From Brevundimonas sp. (GTDB taxonomy: Bacteria > Pseudomonadota > Alphaproteobacteria > Caulobacterales > Caulobacteraceae), in NCBI RefSeq assembly GCF_030682035.1, contig NZ_JAUXQZ010000044.1, positions 124,001-188,000 on the forward strand: 64,000 nucleotides of DNA, given 5' to 3'. Of this stretch, positions 24,075 through 34,697 are shown piece after piece. The first letter of the stretch is position 1. Each line of letters begins with the position of its first letter. A program made the translations under genes and the position numbers. The notes under the pieces were generated by a model. The model saw nothing but the letters and a program-made list of their open reading frames with translations. It did not search any database and had not been told where the DNA came from.

Positions 24075-24799
24075 TCCGCTACGACGACGAGACCCTGATG
24101 CGCCGCGTCGACGGCGAACTCTCCCCCGAAGCCGGCGCCGTCATCGACGACGCCGCCGCCTCCGACCCCACCCTGGCCGGCCGCCTCGAGGCCCTGCGCC
24201 AGCTGCGCACCCTCGCCGGCGAGGCCGTGCCGATCGCTCCCGATCCGCGCGATCAGGCCCTCGCCCGGCTGATCGCGGCGAGCAGCTCGGCGACGGCCTC
24301 GGGCAGCCCCCTGATCAAGCGCCTGCGCGCCGCCTTCGCCCCGCGCCACGCTCCCCTGTGGGCGGGTCTGGCCGCCGCCTGTTTCGTCGCCGGCCTGTCG
24401 ATCGGCTGGCTGGGCGGCGGCGAAGCCCACAGCGGCTTCACCGTCGACCGCAGCGGCGCCCTCGCCGACGCCGGCCTGATCCGCGTCCTTGATACGCGCC
24501 TGACCGCCGACGGCGCGGATGCCGAAGGCCGGGCCGTAGGCCTGACCTTCCGCGACGCCGACGGCCGCTGGTGCCGCACCTTCCAGTCAGGTCAGGCGAA
24601 CGTCGCCGGCCTGGCCTGCCGCGAGGCGGACCAATGGACCCTCCAGGCCCTGGCTCCCTTCAGCGCGCCCGCCGGAGACCTCCGCACCGCCGCCGCCGAC
24701 ATCCCCGCCCCGGTCCTGGCCGCGATCGACGCCGTCCTCGCCGGCGACACGCTCGACGCCGCCGCCGAGACCGAGGCCCGCGACGCCGGCTGGCGATAA
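24071..24799 (+). CDS. Membrane-anchored anti-sigma factor
   Basis: The 242-residue protein begins with an anti-sigma-like N-terminal domain (YDDETLMRRVDGELSPEAGA, DPTLAGRLEALRQLRTLA). It has one transmembrane segment around residues 97-115 (LWAGLAAACFVAGLSIGWLG) and a periplasmic domain of about 120 residues with two cysteines (GRWCRTF, GLACRE). It is translationally coupled to the ECF sigma factor by an ATGA overlap, the usual arrangement. There is no HxxxCxxC zinc motif, so sensing is probably not of the ZAS redox type. Confidence 0.88.
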   Translation: MIRYDDETLMRRVDGELSPEAGAVIDDAAASDPTLAGRLEALRQLRTLAGEAVPIAPDPRDQALARLIAASSSATASGSPLIKRLRAAFAPRHAPLWAGLAAACFVAGLSIGWLGGGEAHSGFTVDRSGALADAGLIRVLDTRLTADGADAEGRAVGLTFRDADGRWCRTFQSGQANVAGLACREADQWTLQALAPFSAPAGDLRTAAADIPAPVLAAIDAVLAGDTLDAAAETEARDAGWR

Positions 24800-24882
24800 T
24801 CCGCGGCCTCGCCGGATGAAACGGCCACGCTCCGTCGTTGACAGCTGAGGGACCCCGCCCGTGCAGCTTGCGAAGACGATCG

Positions 24883-25053
24883 ATGGACGAGAAAACCCTG
24901 CGCGAACGCGCCGAGGCCTGGCGCCGCCGCGCCGCCGAGGCGATCTGCCAGCGCGAGCAGGCGGCCAACCAGCTGATCGCCGCCCACTACGCCGCCCTCG
25001 CCGACCTCATGGCCACCCGCGCGGGCCGGGCCGCCCGCACCGACGAGGCCTGA
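24883..25053 (+). CDS. Small hypothetical helical protein
   Basis: From ATG 24883 the frame encodes 56 residues: DEKTLRERAEAWRRRAAEAI followed by CQREQAANQLIAAHYAALAD. It is rich in Ala, Arg and Glu and predicted to be one long helix. No ribosome site stands out and no family is recognised. It is counted as a possible real gene because composition and codon third positions look coding, and it lies 80 bases after the anti-sigma gene on the same strand. Confidence 0.45.
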   Translation: MDEKTLRERAEAWRRRAAEAICQREQAANQLIAAHYAALADLMATRAGRAARTDEA

Positions 25054-25095
25054 CCGCCTCTCCCACGACCGGGCCGAGTGCCGGCGGGGGAGCCC

Positions 25096-25185
25096 ATGAG
25101 CCCGCTGGAAACCCTTCCCCTTGACCCGGCCGACTACCTCGACGCCGGGGAACGCATCGCGGAACCAACTTTGGTCAAAAACTGA
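25096..25185 (+). pseudogene. Truncated addiction-module antitoxin (HigA-like), cut by the island
   Basis: ATG 25096 is preceded by GGGGGAG. The first 23 codons (SPLETLPLDPADYLDAGERI and AE) match the N-terminus of putative addiction-module antidote proteins, which typically read LETxPFDPAxYLDTxExIAxYL. After Ala-Glu the frame changes to unrelated residues (PTLVKN) and stops at 25185, overlapping the end of the porin gene. The break, near 25165, is therefore the left edge of the island. No matching toxin gene is seen. Confidence 0.6.
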
Positions 25186-26356
25186 CCTGAAGTCGTCCGG
25201 CGATCAACTCGGATTCGCGATCCGCAAGACCTGTTACATCGGTGGCCTTGCTCGCGGTGTAGTTCATCATGACCCGGACGTTCTCGTTGAGGTACCAGTT
25301 CGCTCCCAGCGTGATGGCGCTGCCATCTCCACGGGCGACGTCCGCATCATCCAGGTCAAGTCGACTGTAGCGCGCCACCACCTCAACAGCACCTCTCCCG
25401 CGCCGCAGGTTCACGCCCGATACCATACCTGCGCCGCGTGAATAATCGTAACGCTCGCCGGTCACCACCCAACTGGCCTGCGTATACCAACCATCAAACC
25501 CGAGAGTAGGGCCTACTTTCCGGGAGAGCGTCGTGGAGACGTATTGTCCTTGAAAAAGAACCGGACCTCTTGCCACAGCAAACTCGGCGCCGACGTTTGT
25601 GAGTTCGTCAGGTTCTGCAATCCTGTCGGTTCCGATCAGCCGGGGGGCCAGCGGAGAACCGGTGTTTGATTGGAAGCTGGTCTCATCGCCGTCGGAGAAT
25701 GATCTGCGCTCGACCGCCGCGCCGAGATGAACCAGATTTCCTCTTCGATCGATGGGTGCGGCGGTGACTCGCGCCGCGACGCCGTTGCCTCTTTCGTTCG
25801 CCCGCCCATCCTCATCGCGGCCTAGCGCATCGCCGAAATAGCCGCCCGCCAGAGTCCAGTGGCGACGAGAAATCCGTGCGCCGATGCCGAGGCCAAAGCC
25901 CGGCGTCAGGGCTGTCACCAACGACCGCTCCATCAAGGAGGTGCGGTTCGAGCTCTGCAAGTCTTCCATAGCGAACGGCACGATAAAGTTGCCGCCCTTG
26001 ATCTCGATATCATCGGTGGGGCGGTAGGAGACCCAAACGTTGCGCCAGCCGTCTTGTCCAGCGAACTCCCTGTCCACGCGGAACCGAACGTCATCCCCGA
26101 TCCGTCCAGAAACCTCCAGTCGCGCGCGGCGTACGGCCAGGTCGTTGAACTGGGCCCCATCTTCCTCGTACGACAGTGCGTCCAGATGTAGCCGCCCTCC
26201 GAGGGTAACCTCGAAATTCCCGCCTTTGGGCTTGTAGGTTACGCCGTCTACGCCCCATTTGACCTCATCAGCGGCCAAGGCAGTTGAAGGTATGAGCACG
26301 CCGAGTCCGCCGAGGAGAATCCGACGGAGCGCACTACTGCGGAATATCGAGGTCAT
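25175..26356 (-). CDS. OprO/OprP-family outer-membrane porin
   Basis: The 393-residue protein has a signal peptide (RRILLGGLGVLIPSTALA) and alternating beta-strand sequence through to a terminal phenylalanine (GRLQVSF), as expected for an outer-membrane barrel. Motifs of the phosphate-selective porin O/P family are present: GGRLHLDALSYEED, RRARLEVSGRIGDDVRFRVD, DIEIKGGNFIVPFAMEDLQS and a final ITLGANWYLNENVRVMMNYT. The substrate could be phosphate, polyphosphate or another anion. It is the last gene of the four-gene island operon; its start overlaps the hydrolase stop by 4 bases. AT content is visibly higher than in neighbouring core genes. Confidence 0.9.
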   Translation of the reverse strand: MTSIFRSSALRRILLGGLGVLIPSTALAADEVKWGVDGVTYKPKGGNFEVTLGGRLHLDALSYEEDGAQFNDLAVRRARLEVSGRIGDDVRFRVDREFAGQDGWRNVWVSYRPTDDIEIKGGNFIVPFAMEDLQSSNRTSLMERSLVTALTPGFGLGIGARISRRHWTLAGGYFGDALGRDEDGRANERGNGVAARVTAAPIDRRGNLVHLGAAVERRSFSDGDETSFQSNTGSPLAPRLIGTDRIAEPDELTNVGAEFAVARGPVLFQGQYVSTTLSRKVGPTLGFDGWYTQASWVVTGERYDYSRGAGMVSGVNLRRGRGAVEVVARYSRLDLDDADVARGDGSAITLGANWYLNENVRVMMNYTASKATDVTGLADRESELIAGRLQVSF

Positions 26357-27219
26357 TCGTCGTGGTCCTCATCAGGCGAAAGGAGGCCAAAATCGCGAAA
26401 AACAATCTTGGCGAGGTCTTCTTGTTGTGCCGCTTCGGTAAAGGAATGACCAATACCCTTCAGCAAAGTCATCCTTGACAGACCAGCCTCGCCGCAGCTG
26501 GACCGCGTCGCCTGATCCATTGCTTCGAACCAGGATCGCGCGCGCGCAAGACGCGTAGCTCCCTGCGTGCGGTCCAGCTTTCGGTTTGTGCGGAACGATT
26601 CATCTCGCGAAAGATCTTGCTCACCGACCAGCACGTGGCGCGGTACGGAGCCAAAGCGACCGGGATCAAAAGGTCGCGACGGAATCGGACTGGTTCCGAT
26701 CCCATAGGGGTAGGCCAGGTCGGCATCGGGAAAGGTGTACCAGCCGGCTGCTGCGATCGCGATGGCGGCGGTACGCTCCGGATGCAGCATCATGAAGCGG
26801 TGGGCGAACTGCGCGCCGCCCGAAAAGCCGAACAGGTAAAATCGCTCAACCGAAGCGCCTGTAGCGGCGGCTACAGCGTCGAGAATATCAAGCAGTGCTT
26901 CGTCGGCTCTTGTGCCGGTTCGTTGGTCGATGACCTGCTGGTACTGCCCAAAAGCCTCTTTAACGAATAGCGGCGCGACGAGGATCGCACCGGCGCGGTC
27001 CGCTTGGGTTTGAAACCGAAGAATATGCTCGGCTGCATTGCGGGCGATGCCATGGACGAGGACGACAACGGGCGAAGTCGCCTCCGCGTTGTGAGGAATG
27101 TAGGTGAAGTATTCACGCACGGGCGTTCCCTGAAGGGATCGGAATATCGATCGCCCGATCGGTAAAAGCGGGAAAGACTTCTCGTGTCCGCCTGGCTCCG
27201 GCACAGTCGTATAGTTCAA
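26353..27219 (-). CDS. Alpha/beta hydrolase, PHB-depolymerase/esterase-like
   Basis: The 288-residue protein has the alpha/beta hydrolase core: an oxyanion HG motif (VVVLVHGIARNAAEHILRF), the nucleophile elbow GFSGGAQFAHRF with Ser in GxSGG, an acid region (VGEQDLSRDESFR) and a final His (LKGIGHSFTEAA). The pattern resembles poly(3-hydroxybutyrate) depolymerase and feruloyl-esterase-like enzymes. No signal peptide is obvious, so it is probably cytoplasmic. It overlaps both neighbours by 4 bases (ATGA-type junctions). The substrate is unknown; it may cleave an ester or amide of the molecule handled by the transporter. Confidence 0.85.
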   Translation of the reverse strand: MNYTTVPEPGGHEKSFPLLPIGRSIFRSLQGTPVREYFTYIPHNAEATSPVVVLVHGIARNAAEHILRFQTQADRAGAILVAPLFVKEAFGQYQQVIDQRTGTRADEALLDILDAVAAATGASVERFYLFGFSGGAQFAHRFMMLHPERTAAIAIAAAGWYTFPDADLAYPYGIGTSPIPSRPFDPGRFGSVPRHVLVGEQDLSRDESFRTNRKLDRTQGATRLARARSWFEAMDQATRSSCGEAGLSRMTLLKGIGHSFTEAAQQEDLAKIVFRDFGLLSPDEDHDE

Positions 27220-28907
27220 AAATTCGTCCTTTTTTGGTCGCCAGGCGCCCGGACTTGCGAAAGATCAACGACCCCGGCGGAGGGTCGGGTGGCTGTCTCG
27301 GTGAGCGCCCCATCATCCAGTCGCCACACCCGCGTTGCGACTGCGACGAGCTCAGGTCGAGACACGGCCATCAGGACTATTCCGCTGTATTGCCGAAACG
27401 TACCCGCCAGCTTTTCCACGACCAACGGGTCGAGATGACTGTCGATAGAGTCGACGATGAGGATCGGTGGCGATCCCAAAAGCGCTCGTGCCAAAAGCAC
27501 CGCCTGTCGCTCGCCCTGCGACAGGTTCGAGCCATCGTCACCGATGGGGGTATCCAATCCCTTCGGAAGGCGCGCCACGAACGGCTCGAGCCCACAGCGT
27601 GAAAGCAGTCGAGCAATTTTGTCCAGGCTCGCCTTGGGGTCCCGATAGCGCAAGTTCATGACGAGCCCGCCCCTTAGCAGAGGCAGCGCCATACCTGCGA
27701 ACCCGATCGTCCGGCGCAGCCTGCCGGGGCTCAGGCTCGCAAGATCGTTTCCGAGAAAACTGATCCGGCCTGCGGACGGCGGGAATAACTGACCCAAGCA
27801 ACCCAATAGAGTCGATTTGCCGGCCCCCATGGCGCCTTCAATCAGTATCACGTCGCCGGGATAGGCCTGGGCAGAAACGTCTCTTAACGTGGCCGCGATG
27901 CTCAGGCCGTCAATCGATAGATGCGCGTCAGGCGACGGTCGCGACTGGCTCCGGGCGCGCCGTCGAACCGGTTGACGCAGTGCCCTCGTGATGCGGTCGC
28001 GCGAGGCGCGCGCCGGGTACCAAATCTCCATGGCGCGGCCTGCGTCGCGCATCGAGCCCGCCAACAATCCGACCAGTCCGATTGCCGCGACGACCGCGCC
28101 GGGGGTCGCCCTTCCGGATTGAATTTCGATCATGCCGACGAGGAGGGTGCTCAGAATCAGCAACGACCCCGTCAGCTGGGCAATGCCTCGCGTCACGCCG
28201 GTTACCCACGCCCGCCCAATGGCCGCGCGGTTCAATGCCTGAGTGCGAGCGAGAACCTTGTTCCGCTCGGCGTTTGACCGCCCCATGGCCTGGATGGTTG
28301 CCACACCGGTCAAGCGACCTGAGATAAAGCTGGCCAAAGCCCCGCGCCGTCGTCGCAGATCACGCACGGCATGGTCCAGGGGCCGTCCGAGAAACATGAG
28401 CGCCGCGACGCCTGCACTCATCGTCCCGGCAATGACTAGCGCGAGGACTGGACTTTTGCTGCCGATTATCGCGATCAACGCCGTCACCGTGATCGCCGCG
28501 ACGCTGATGCGGGCGAGGCCATCGCTCACCCACTGCTTGATCGCGGTAAGGTCACCGACGAAGGGCAGAAGCAGAGCGCCGTGCCCGCTCGCCGCCAGAC
28601 GCGTGGCCGGCACTTTCATATGGTGATCGAACAGAGCCAGTCGGACCTCCGCCGTATAATTCAGGCCCAGACCTTCTCCCAATCGTCGCTGGAGAACTTC
28701 CAGCAGAAAGCCCAGAACAGCGGCTATCGCGAACCCGGCCGCCCATTGATATGTACCGCTGGTGACAGCCGTGGTCGCCACGATCAATCGGTTGAACAGG
28801 TGCTGAACACACCACGCCGCAGCAGAAGCGGAAATCACTTGCGCGAGAGCTGCCGCAAACAGCGCGGCGAAGAGCCTGCTGCGCTCGCCGTTCCACAGAG
28901 AAATCAT
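27216..28907 (-). CDS. ABC exporter-like protein (fused membrane and ATPase domains) with degenerate ATPase motifs
   Basis: The 563-residue protein has an N-terminal membrane domain with about six helices (residues 12-295) and a C-terminal nucleotide-binding domain (330-545), the layout of a half-size ABC exporter. Walker A GAMGAGKST is intact at 358-366 and the signature reads LSQGE (462-466). The Walker B strand ILIVD is followed by Ser487 in place of the catalytic Glu. The switch His is replaced by Ser516 in AVSRPE, and the Q-loop Gln by Met406 in GFAGMALPL. It may bind but not efficiently hydrolyse ATP, or need a partner subunit. No second ABC gene is in the island. Confidence 0.88.
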   Translation of the reverse strand: MISLWNGERSRLFAALFAAALAQVISASAAAWCVQHLFNRLIVATTAVTSGTYQWAAGFAIAAVLGFLLEVLQRRLGEGLGLNYTAEVRLALFDHHMKVPATRLAASGHGALLLPFVGDLTAIKQWVSDGLARISVAAITVTALIAIIGSKSPVLALVIAGTMSAGVAALMFLGRPLDHAVRDLRRRRGALASFISGRLTGVATIQAMGRSNAERNKVLARTQALNRAAIGRAWVTGVTRGIAQLTGSLLILSTLLVGMIEIQSGRATPGAVVAAIGLVGLLAGSMRDAGRAMEIWYPARASRDRITRALRQPVRRRARSQSRPSPDAHLSIDGLSIAATLRDVSAQAYPGDVILIEGAMGAGKSTLLGCLGQLFPPSAGRISFLGNDLASLSPGRLRRTIGFAGMALPLLRGGLVMNLRYRDPKASLDKIARLLSRCGLEPFVARLPKGLDTPIGDDGSNLSQGERQAVLLARALLGSPPILIVDSIDSHLDPLVVEKLAGTFRQYSGIVLMAVSRPELVAVATRVWRLDDGALTETATRPSAGVVDLSQVRAPGDQKRTNF

Positions 28908-30058
28908 CCGGCTGTCAATGCGGCGGCCTCGGGAAGGCTAAAGCACAGTTTGGCTGCCAGCACAGGGTCCATCAGACTCGCGATTCCCAACACCGGCAAA
29001 CCGGTGGCATCCTCTGTTTCTCGAATCCCCAACGGAGACGTGGTTACGACGCCCGATACAGCCATGATGGGAAGATCGCGCTCTCGAAGCCAGCGGACAC
29101 CAGCGCCTGCGCCCATCGCGTCCCCAGCGGCAAACACGATCCCATTCAGTCGCGACTTGAACCGGGGGGATGACAGCAGCTGCGCCGTTTCTTTTTGCAG
29201 CACCCCGTCTGCGATTTCGATGATGATAACATCAACAAGGTCGCTTGAAAGCGTGTTGATAATCGAGAGTGCAACATGCTCTACTTCAAGAGGCTCCAGA
29301 TTAGCTGTTGTCGCATAGCCCATATCTGTAAAGTCCAGGACTTTTTCGGCCCCCGCGTCCACGAGGGACCATAAATCTCCCCCCGAACCGGTGCCGGTAA
29401 CCTTGGCGGCGCTGACGCGAAGGCCTGCTCGTGACAGGCCGTGAACAAGCGACGACGCCGTCGTTGTCTTTCCGGAATTCATCGACGTGCCTGCTATCGC
29501 AATCACCACCGGCGTATGCCTCGGCCGTTGTTCAACGGGGATCGCGAAGCGCCGCAGGTTTATGATGCGGCCCTCGGCGTCGGCGAACAGGCCCACGGGG
29601 ACGATACGGGTCGGTTTGGAGGTACGATCGTGCCAGCTGACAACACGCCCGGCTATACCGCCTCCGGCGGCCAGATCGCATGGACCAAGGTCGTCCGGCA
29701 CCACTGCTTCAAACTGATCCGGGGCATACCTCGCGCCGTATGCAACGATGATTTCGTCGTCAGGGTAGAGCCGGCAACGCCTGCCCTCGATAGACTCAAG
29801 TCGCGCGTGAAGACCAACCGCTTCGACCTTCGCAAGGAGTAGATCGCCCGCTTGGGGAACGCATCTGGTTACGATTTGAGTCGCGAGGCCCAAATCCACC
29901 CTGCGAGTTGTGAATGCTCGCTTGGCTGCGACGACCCGCGCCGATTTGAGCTCGCTCAAACACCCCGTATTACGGCGACCGCGCGTCGGCACAGGCCCGA
30001 GGTCGAGCACTCCGGAGGAAACAGCCTGCGCAAGCATTTTCCTGGACTCGTCAAGCAT
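28904..30058 (-). CDS. P-loop protein, DUF1611/MobB-like
   Basis: I start at ATG 30058, which has GGAAG 5 bases upstream; an in-frame ATG at 30127 adds a basic leader. The 384-residue protein has an N-terminal domain of about 180 residues of unknown type and a C-terminal P-loop domain: VVIAIAGTSMNSGKTTTASS (Walker A at 190-199), KVTGTGSGGDLWSLVDAGA, then VDVIIIEIADGVLQKETAQLL (Walker B). The pattern resembles DUF1611 C-terminal domains and dethiobiotin-synthetase/MobB relatives. DUF1611 includes a D-glutamate N-acetyltransferase, but that activity cannot be assumed. It is the first gene of the island operon and overlaps the ABC gene by 4 bases. Confidence 0.75.
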   Translation of the reverse strand: MLDESRKMLAQAVSSGVLDLGPVPTRGRRNTGCLSELKSARVVAAKRAFTTRRVDLGLATQIVTRCVPQAGDLLLAKVEAVGLHARLESIEGRRCRLYPDDEIIVAYGARYAPDQFEAVVPDDLGPCDLAAGGGIAGRVVSWHDRTSKPTRIVPVGLFADAEGRIINLRRFAIPVEQRPRHTPVVIAIAGTSMNSGKTTTASSLVHGLSRAGLRVSAAKVTGTGSGGDLWSLVDAGAEKVLDFTDMGYATTANLEPLEVEHVALSIINTLSSDLVDVIIIEIADGVLQKETAQLLSSPRFKSRLNGIVFAAGDAMGAGAGVRWLRERDLPIMAVSGVVTTSPLGIRETEDATGLPVLGIASLMDPVLAAKLCFSLPEAAALTAG

Positions 30059-30173
30059 GCCATCTTCCAAGTCGCGCGACCGGCCGGAGCGCCAAGCCGA
30101 TCTAGGCTTTGGATAAGCGCTTAGCATTAAAGATTGTTCTACTCATGGCTCACCGCGCTCACAGCGGCCTTCC

Positions 30174-30353
30174 TCACCGCTCACCCCCAACCCCCGGCCC
30201 CACCGCCGGCAGTCCCGCCTTCGCCCGGATCTGCTGCCGGAACACCCGGTAGTACATCGCCCGCACCTCATCGAGCGGCAGGGGCCGGCCGTCGTCGTGC
30301 CAGTGGACGGCGACAGACAGCCGGCGACCTCTGTTTGATCTCTCGTCGTTCTG
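30174..30353 (-). pseudogene. Fragment of a small unidentified protein gene at the right island flank
   Basis: The minus strand is open from 30353 to the stop TGA at 30174-30176 and encodes SVAVHWHDDGRPLPLDEVRA followed by MYYRVFRQQIRAKAGLP, which looks like genuine protein but lacks a start codon. An ATG in another frame at 30357 (MTERREIKQ) suggests a frameshift or truncation. The family is not recognised. The rest of the 30128-30665 gap holds only the palindromic element described separately. Confidence 0.3.
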
Positions 30354-30481
30354 TCATGCCCCGCATCATGGCGGGTTCCTGCGTCAGAATCGGTCGTAAG
30401 GGTTGGCGAACCTGATCAGTCCGGTCGTTCCGATTGGTCAATTTGACGGCCGGGAACAGGCGGCGAGGCGTCAGGGGGCCT

Positions 30482-30637
30482 CCCTTCCCCCTCGACGGGG
30501 AAGGGTCGGGGATGGGGGTGGAGGCAGGGTGTCGAAGGGCGGGCGCGAGAGGCGCGGACGCCGCCCCTCGGCGATTCCCTCGGCCGGACCGGAGCGAGCA
30601 CCCCCACCCAACCCTCCCCCGTCGAGGGGGAGGGCTT
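30482..30637. repeat. 156-bp bipartite palindromic element (same family as the carB insert)
   Basis: The left end CCCTTCCCCCTCGACGGGGA leads into GTCGGGGATGGGGGTG. The right end is CACCCCCACCCAACCCTCCC leading into CCGTCGAGGGGGAGGG. The element inside carB (47551-47708) has the same two ends in the opposite order, so the two copies are inverted. It lies just downstream of rpoD and its end hairpin may stop transcription. Confidence 0.8.
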
Positions 30638-30665
30638 TCTGATCCGTGGTCCCTGATCCCTCGCC

Positions 30666-32624
<1,959 letters not shown>

Positions 32625-32694
32625 ACAGTCTCTTCTCCGGGTGGGCGGCTGATCAGGCCGTCCACAGAAATACAACGTGTGGCAGGTTCGTTGG

Positions 32695-34617
32695 TTACGA
32701 ACCCGCGCTGCCTTCCCAGATTTCTCCGGTTTTGATCGCGCGACGCAAAGCATCCCGCTCGGCTTTCAGCCTGCGGAACGCCTCATCCTGGCCCGGCATG
32801 CCTGCCGCCGAGCTCAGTGCATCCTCCAGCGCCGCCACGCGGGTGAGCGCGTCGAACGCCTGCGACCATCGGGCCCTTGCCTCGGCGAGGGGCGCATTTG
32901 CGGCCAGGAAAGGCGCGCCGGACTTTGCCGCCGCCTTCTCGACCTCGCGCACTAAAGCATCATGACCCGATTGCGCCAGATGGCGACGCAACGCCGCCGA
33001 GTCAAGGTCTTGTCCAGAGAACCGCAGGCGGACCATCTCCTGGGCGAGACCGTCGAGGGACGGGTCCCCGAATCCGTGGGCCGAAATCGCCTCAAGGTGG
33101 TCATCCATCCGTTCCGGATCGTCGATGGCGCCATGAGCCAGTGCAGCGGCCACTGGCTCGATGGAACGGCTCAGCGAATGCATCGCCTGGGCGCCCTCCG
33201 CGGTCTGACCCAGCTTGGGCGGGGGGCCCGGACGCCAGCGCCCGCCTGCGCTGGCTTGTGGATTGCCGATCATCCCCCGAGGGCGGGCCGGGAACAGGGC
33301 GTCAAAGCGGTCGAACAGTTCGCGACGATACTGCTCCGCCAGATCCTTGTCCTGAATGGCCGAGGCGGCCTGCCGCAGGCGGCCCTTCAGGCCGGCGCGG
33401 CGTTCGGGCGAGTCCAGCGGTTCGACCTCCGCCTCCTTGCCGAACAGGACCTCGGCGAAAGGGCGGGTCGCGGCCATGGCCTGGCGCAGCGCCGGCGCCC
33501 CCTTGTCGCGCAGAATGTCGTCAGGGTCCCGCCCGCCTTCCAGCAGGGCGAAGCGGAAGGACCGGCCCGACTTCAGCTGCGGCAGGGCCCGGTCGATGGC
33601 GCGATACGCGGCCCGACGGCCCGCAGCGTCGCCGTCGAAGCACAGCACGGGCTCGTGCGAGACGCGCCACAGCCGCTCCATCTGCTCCTCGGTCAGGGCG
33701 GTGCCCATGGGCGCGACGGCGGGGATGCCGGCGCGGTGGCATGCGATCACGTCCATGTATCCCTCGACCACCACGATGGCCTGATCGCTCTTCGACTCGG
33801 CTCCCAGGATGCGCCGCGCCTCGGGCAGGCCGTACAGGGTCGCGCCCTTGTGGAAGAGCGGGCTCTCCGGGCCGTTCAGATATTTGGCGCGGTCGTCCGG
33901 ATTCATGGCCCGGCCGCCGAAGCTGACGATCCGCCCGCGCGCGTCGAGGATGGGGAACATCAGCCGGTCGCGGAACCGGTCATAGGGTTGCCCGCCGCCC
34001 CCCGGATTCTCGGGATTTGGCGCGATCAGCATGCCCGCCTCGACCAGATCGCCGGGCCGGGCTCCGCGCTGGACCAGGGCGTTCTTCAGTCCCTCGCGGT
34101 CGTTGGGCGCATAGCCGAGGCCGAACCGTTCCCACTGGTCCTCCGGCAGTCCCCGCTTTTCCAGATACTCCCGCGCCGCCTTTCCGGGCGAACGACGAAG
34201 ATTGGCGGCGAACCATTTCTGGGCCAGGTCCAACCAGTCCGTCAGCCCCTGCTTCTTCGCCTCACGCTCGGCCGCCTGCGGATCTTCGGCTGGCAAGGCC
34301 ATGCCCGCCTCCCCCGCCAGCCGCTGGACGGCCTCGACGAAGGACAGCCGCTCGGTCTCCTGAAGGAAGGAGATGACGTCGCCGTGCTTGCCCGACGAGA
34401 AGTCGTGGAAGAAGCCCTTGTCATCATTGACGAAGAAGGATGGCGACTTTTCCTTGGTGAAGGGCGACAGGCCGACGAATTCGCGGCCCTGACGCTTGAG
34501 CTTCACCGTCCGTCCGATGATGTCGGACGGCCGAAGGCGGGCCTTCAGTTCTTCAAGGAAACGATCGTCGAAGCGCACCTGCACCTTATAGCGCGCCACA
34601 CACCGGATTGGGCGCAT
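32695..34617 (-). CDS. dnaG: DNA primase DnaG
   Basis: DnaG makes RNA primers at the replication fork with the DnaB helicase. The 640-residue protein has an N-terminal domain in the place of the CHC2 zinc finger, the TOPRIM core ([41 protein letters not shown]) and a C-terminal helicase-binding region. The zinc ligands are not present: where CPFH and HCFGC are expected it reads SPFT (51-54) and HDFSS (71-75). As I recall, loss of these ligands is common to many alphaproteobacterial primases, so the gene is probably functional. AAAGG just before the ATG supports the start at 34617. Confidence 0.97.
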   Translation of the reverse strand: MRPIRCVARYKVQVRFDDRFLEELKARLRPSDIIGRTVKLKRQGREFVGLSPFTKEKSPSFFVNDDKGFFHDFSSGKHGDVISFLQETERLSFVEAVQRLAGEAGMALPAEDPQAAEREAKKQGLTDWLDLAQKWFAANLRRSPGKAAREYLEKRGLPEDQWERFGLGYAPNDREGLKNALVQRGARPGDLVEAGMLIAPNPENPGGGGQPYDRFRDRLMFPILDARGRIVSFGGRAMNPDDRAKYLNGPESPLFHKGATLYGLPEARRILGAESKSDQAIVVVEGYMDVIACHRAGIPAVAPMGTALTEEQMERLWRVSHEPVLCFDGDAAGRRAAYRAIDRALPQLKSGRSFRFALLEGGRDPDDILRDKGAPALRQAMAATRPFAEVLFGKEAEVEPLDSPERRAGLKGRLRQAASAIQDKDLAEQYRRELFDRFDALFPARPRGMIGNPQASAGGRWRPGPPPKLGQTAEGAQAMHSLSRSIEPVAAALAHGAIDDPERMDDHLEAISAHGFGDPSLDGLAQEMVRLRFSGQDLDSAALRRHLAQSGHDALVREVEKAAAKSGAPFLAANAPLAEARARWSQAFDALTRVAALEDALSSAAGMPGQDEAFRRLKAERDALRRAIKTGEIWEGSAGS

Positions 34618-34633
34618 TTACCTTTCGTTAACC
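34617..34633 (-). promoter_or_regulatory. CtrA-like motif at the dnaG start
   Basis: TTTA (34617-34620), seven bases, TTAACC (34628-34633) is one mismatch from TTAA-N7-TTAA, read on the plus strand, and overlaps the dnaG initiation codon. It could be chance. Confidence 0.2.
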
Positions 34634-34697
34634 AGAAAGGCCAAAGCGCGGCCATAACCGCCTGAATATGCACACAGTTTTCTTGCCTATCGGGAAC

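Noticed and set aside
25175..30058. Lasso-peptide or other RiPP cluster
   Set aside because: No precursor peptide, no B/C-type maturation enzymes and no isopeptidase; an ABC protein and a hydrolase alone do not define one.
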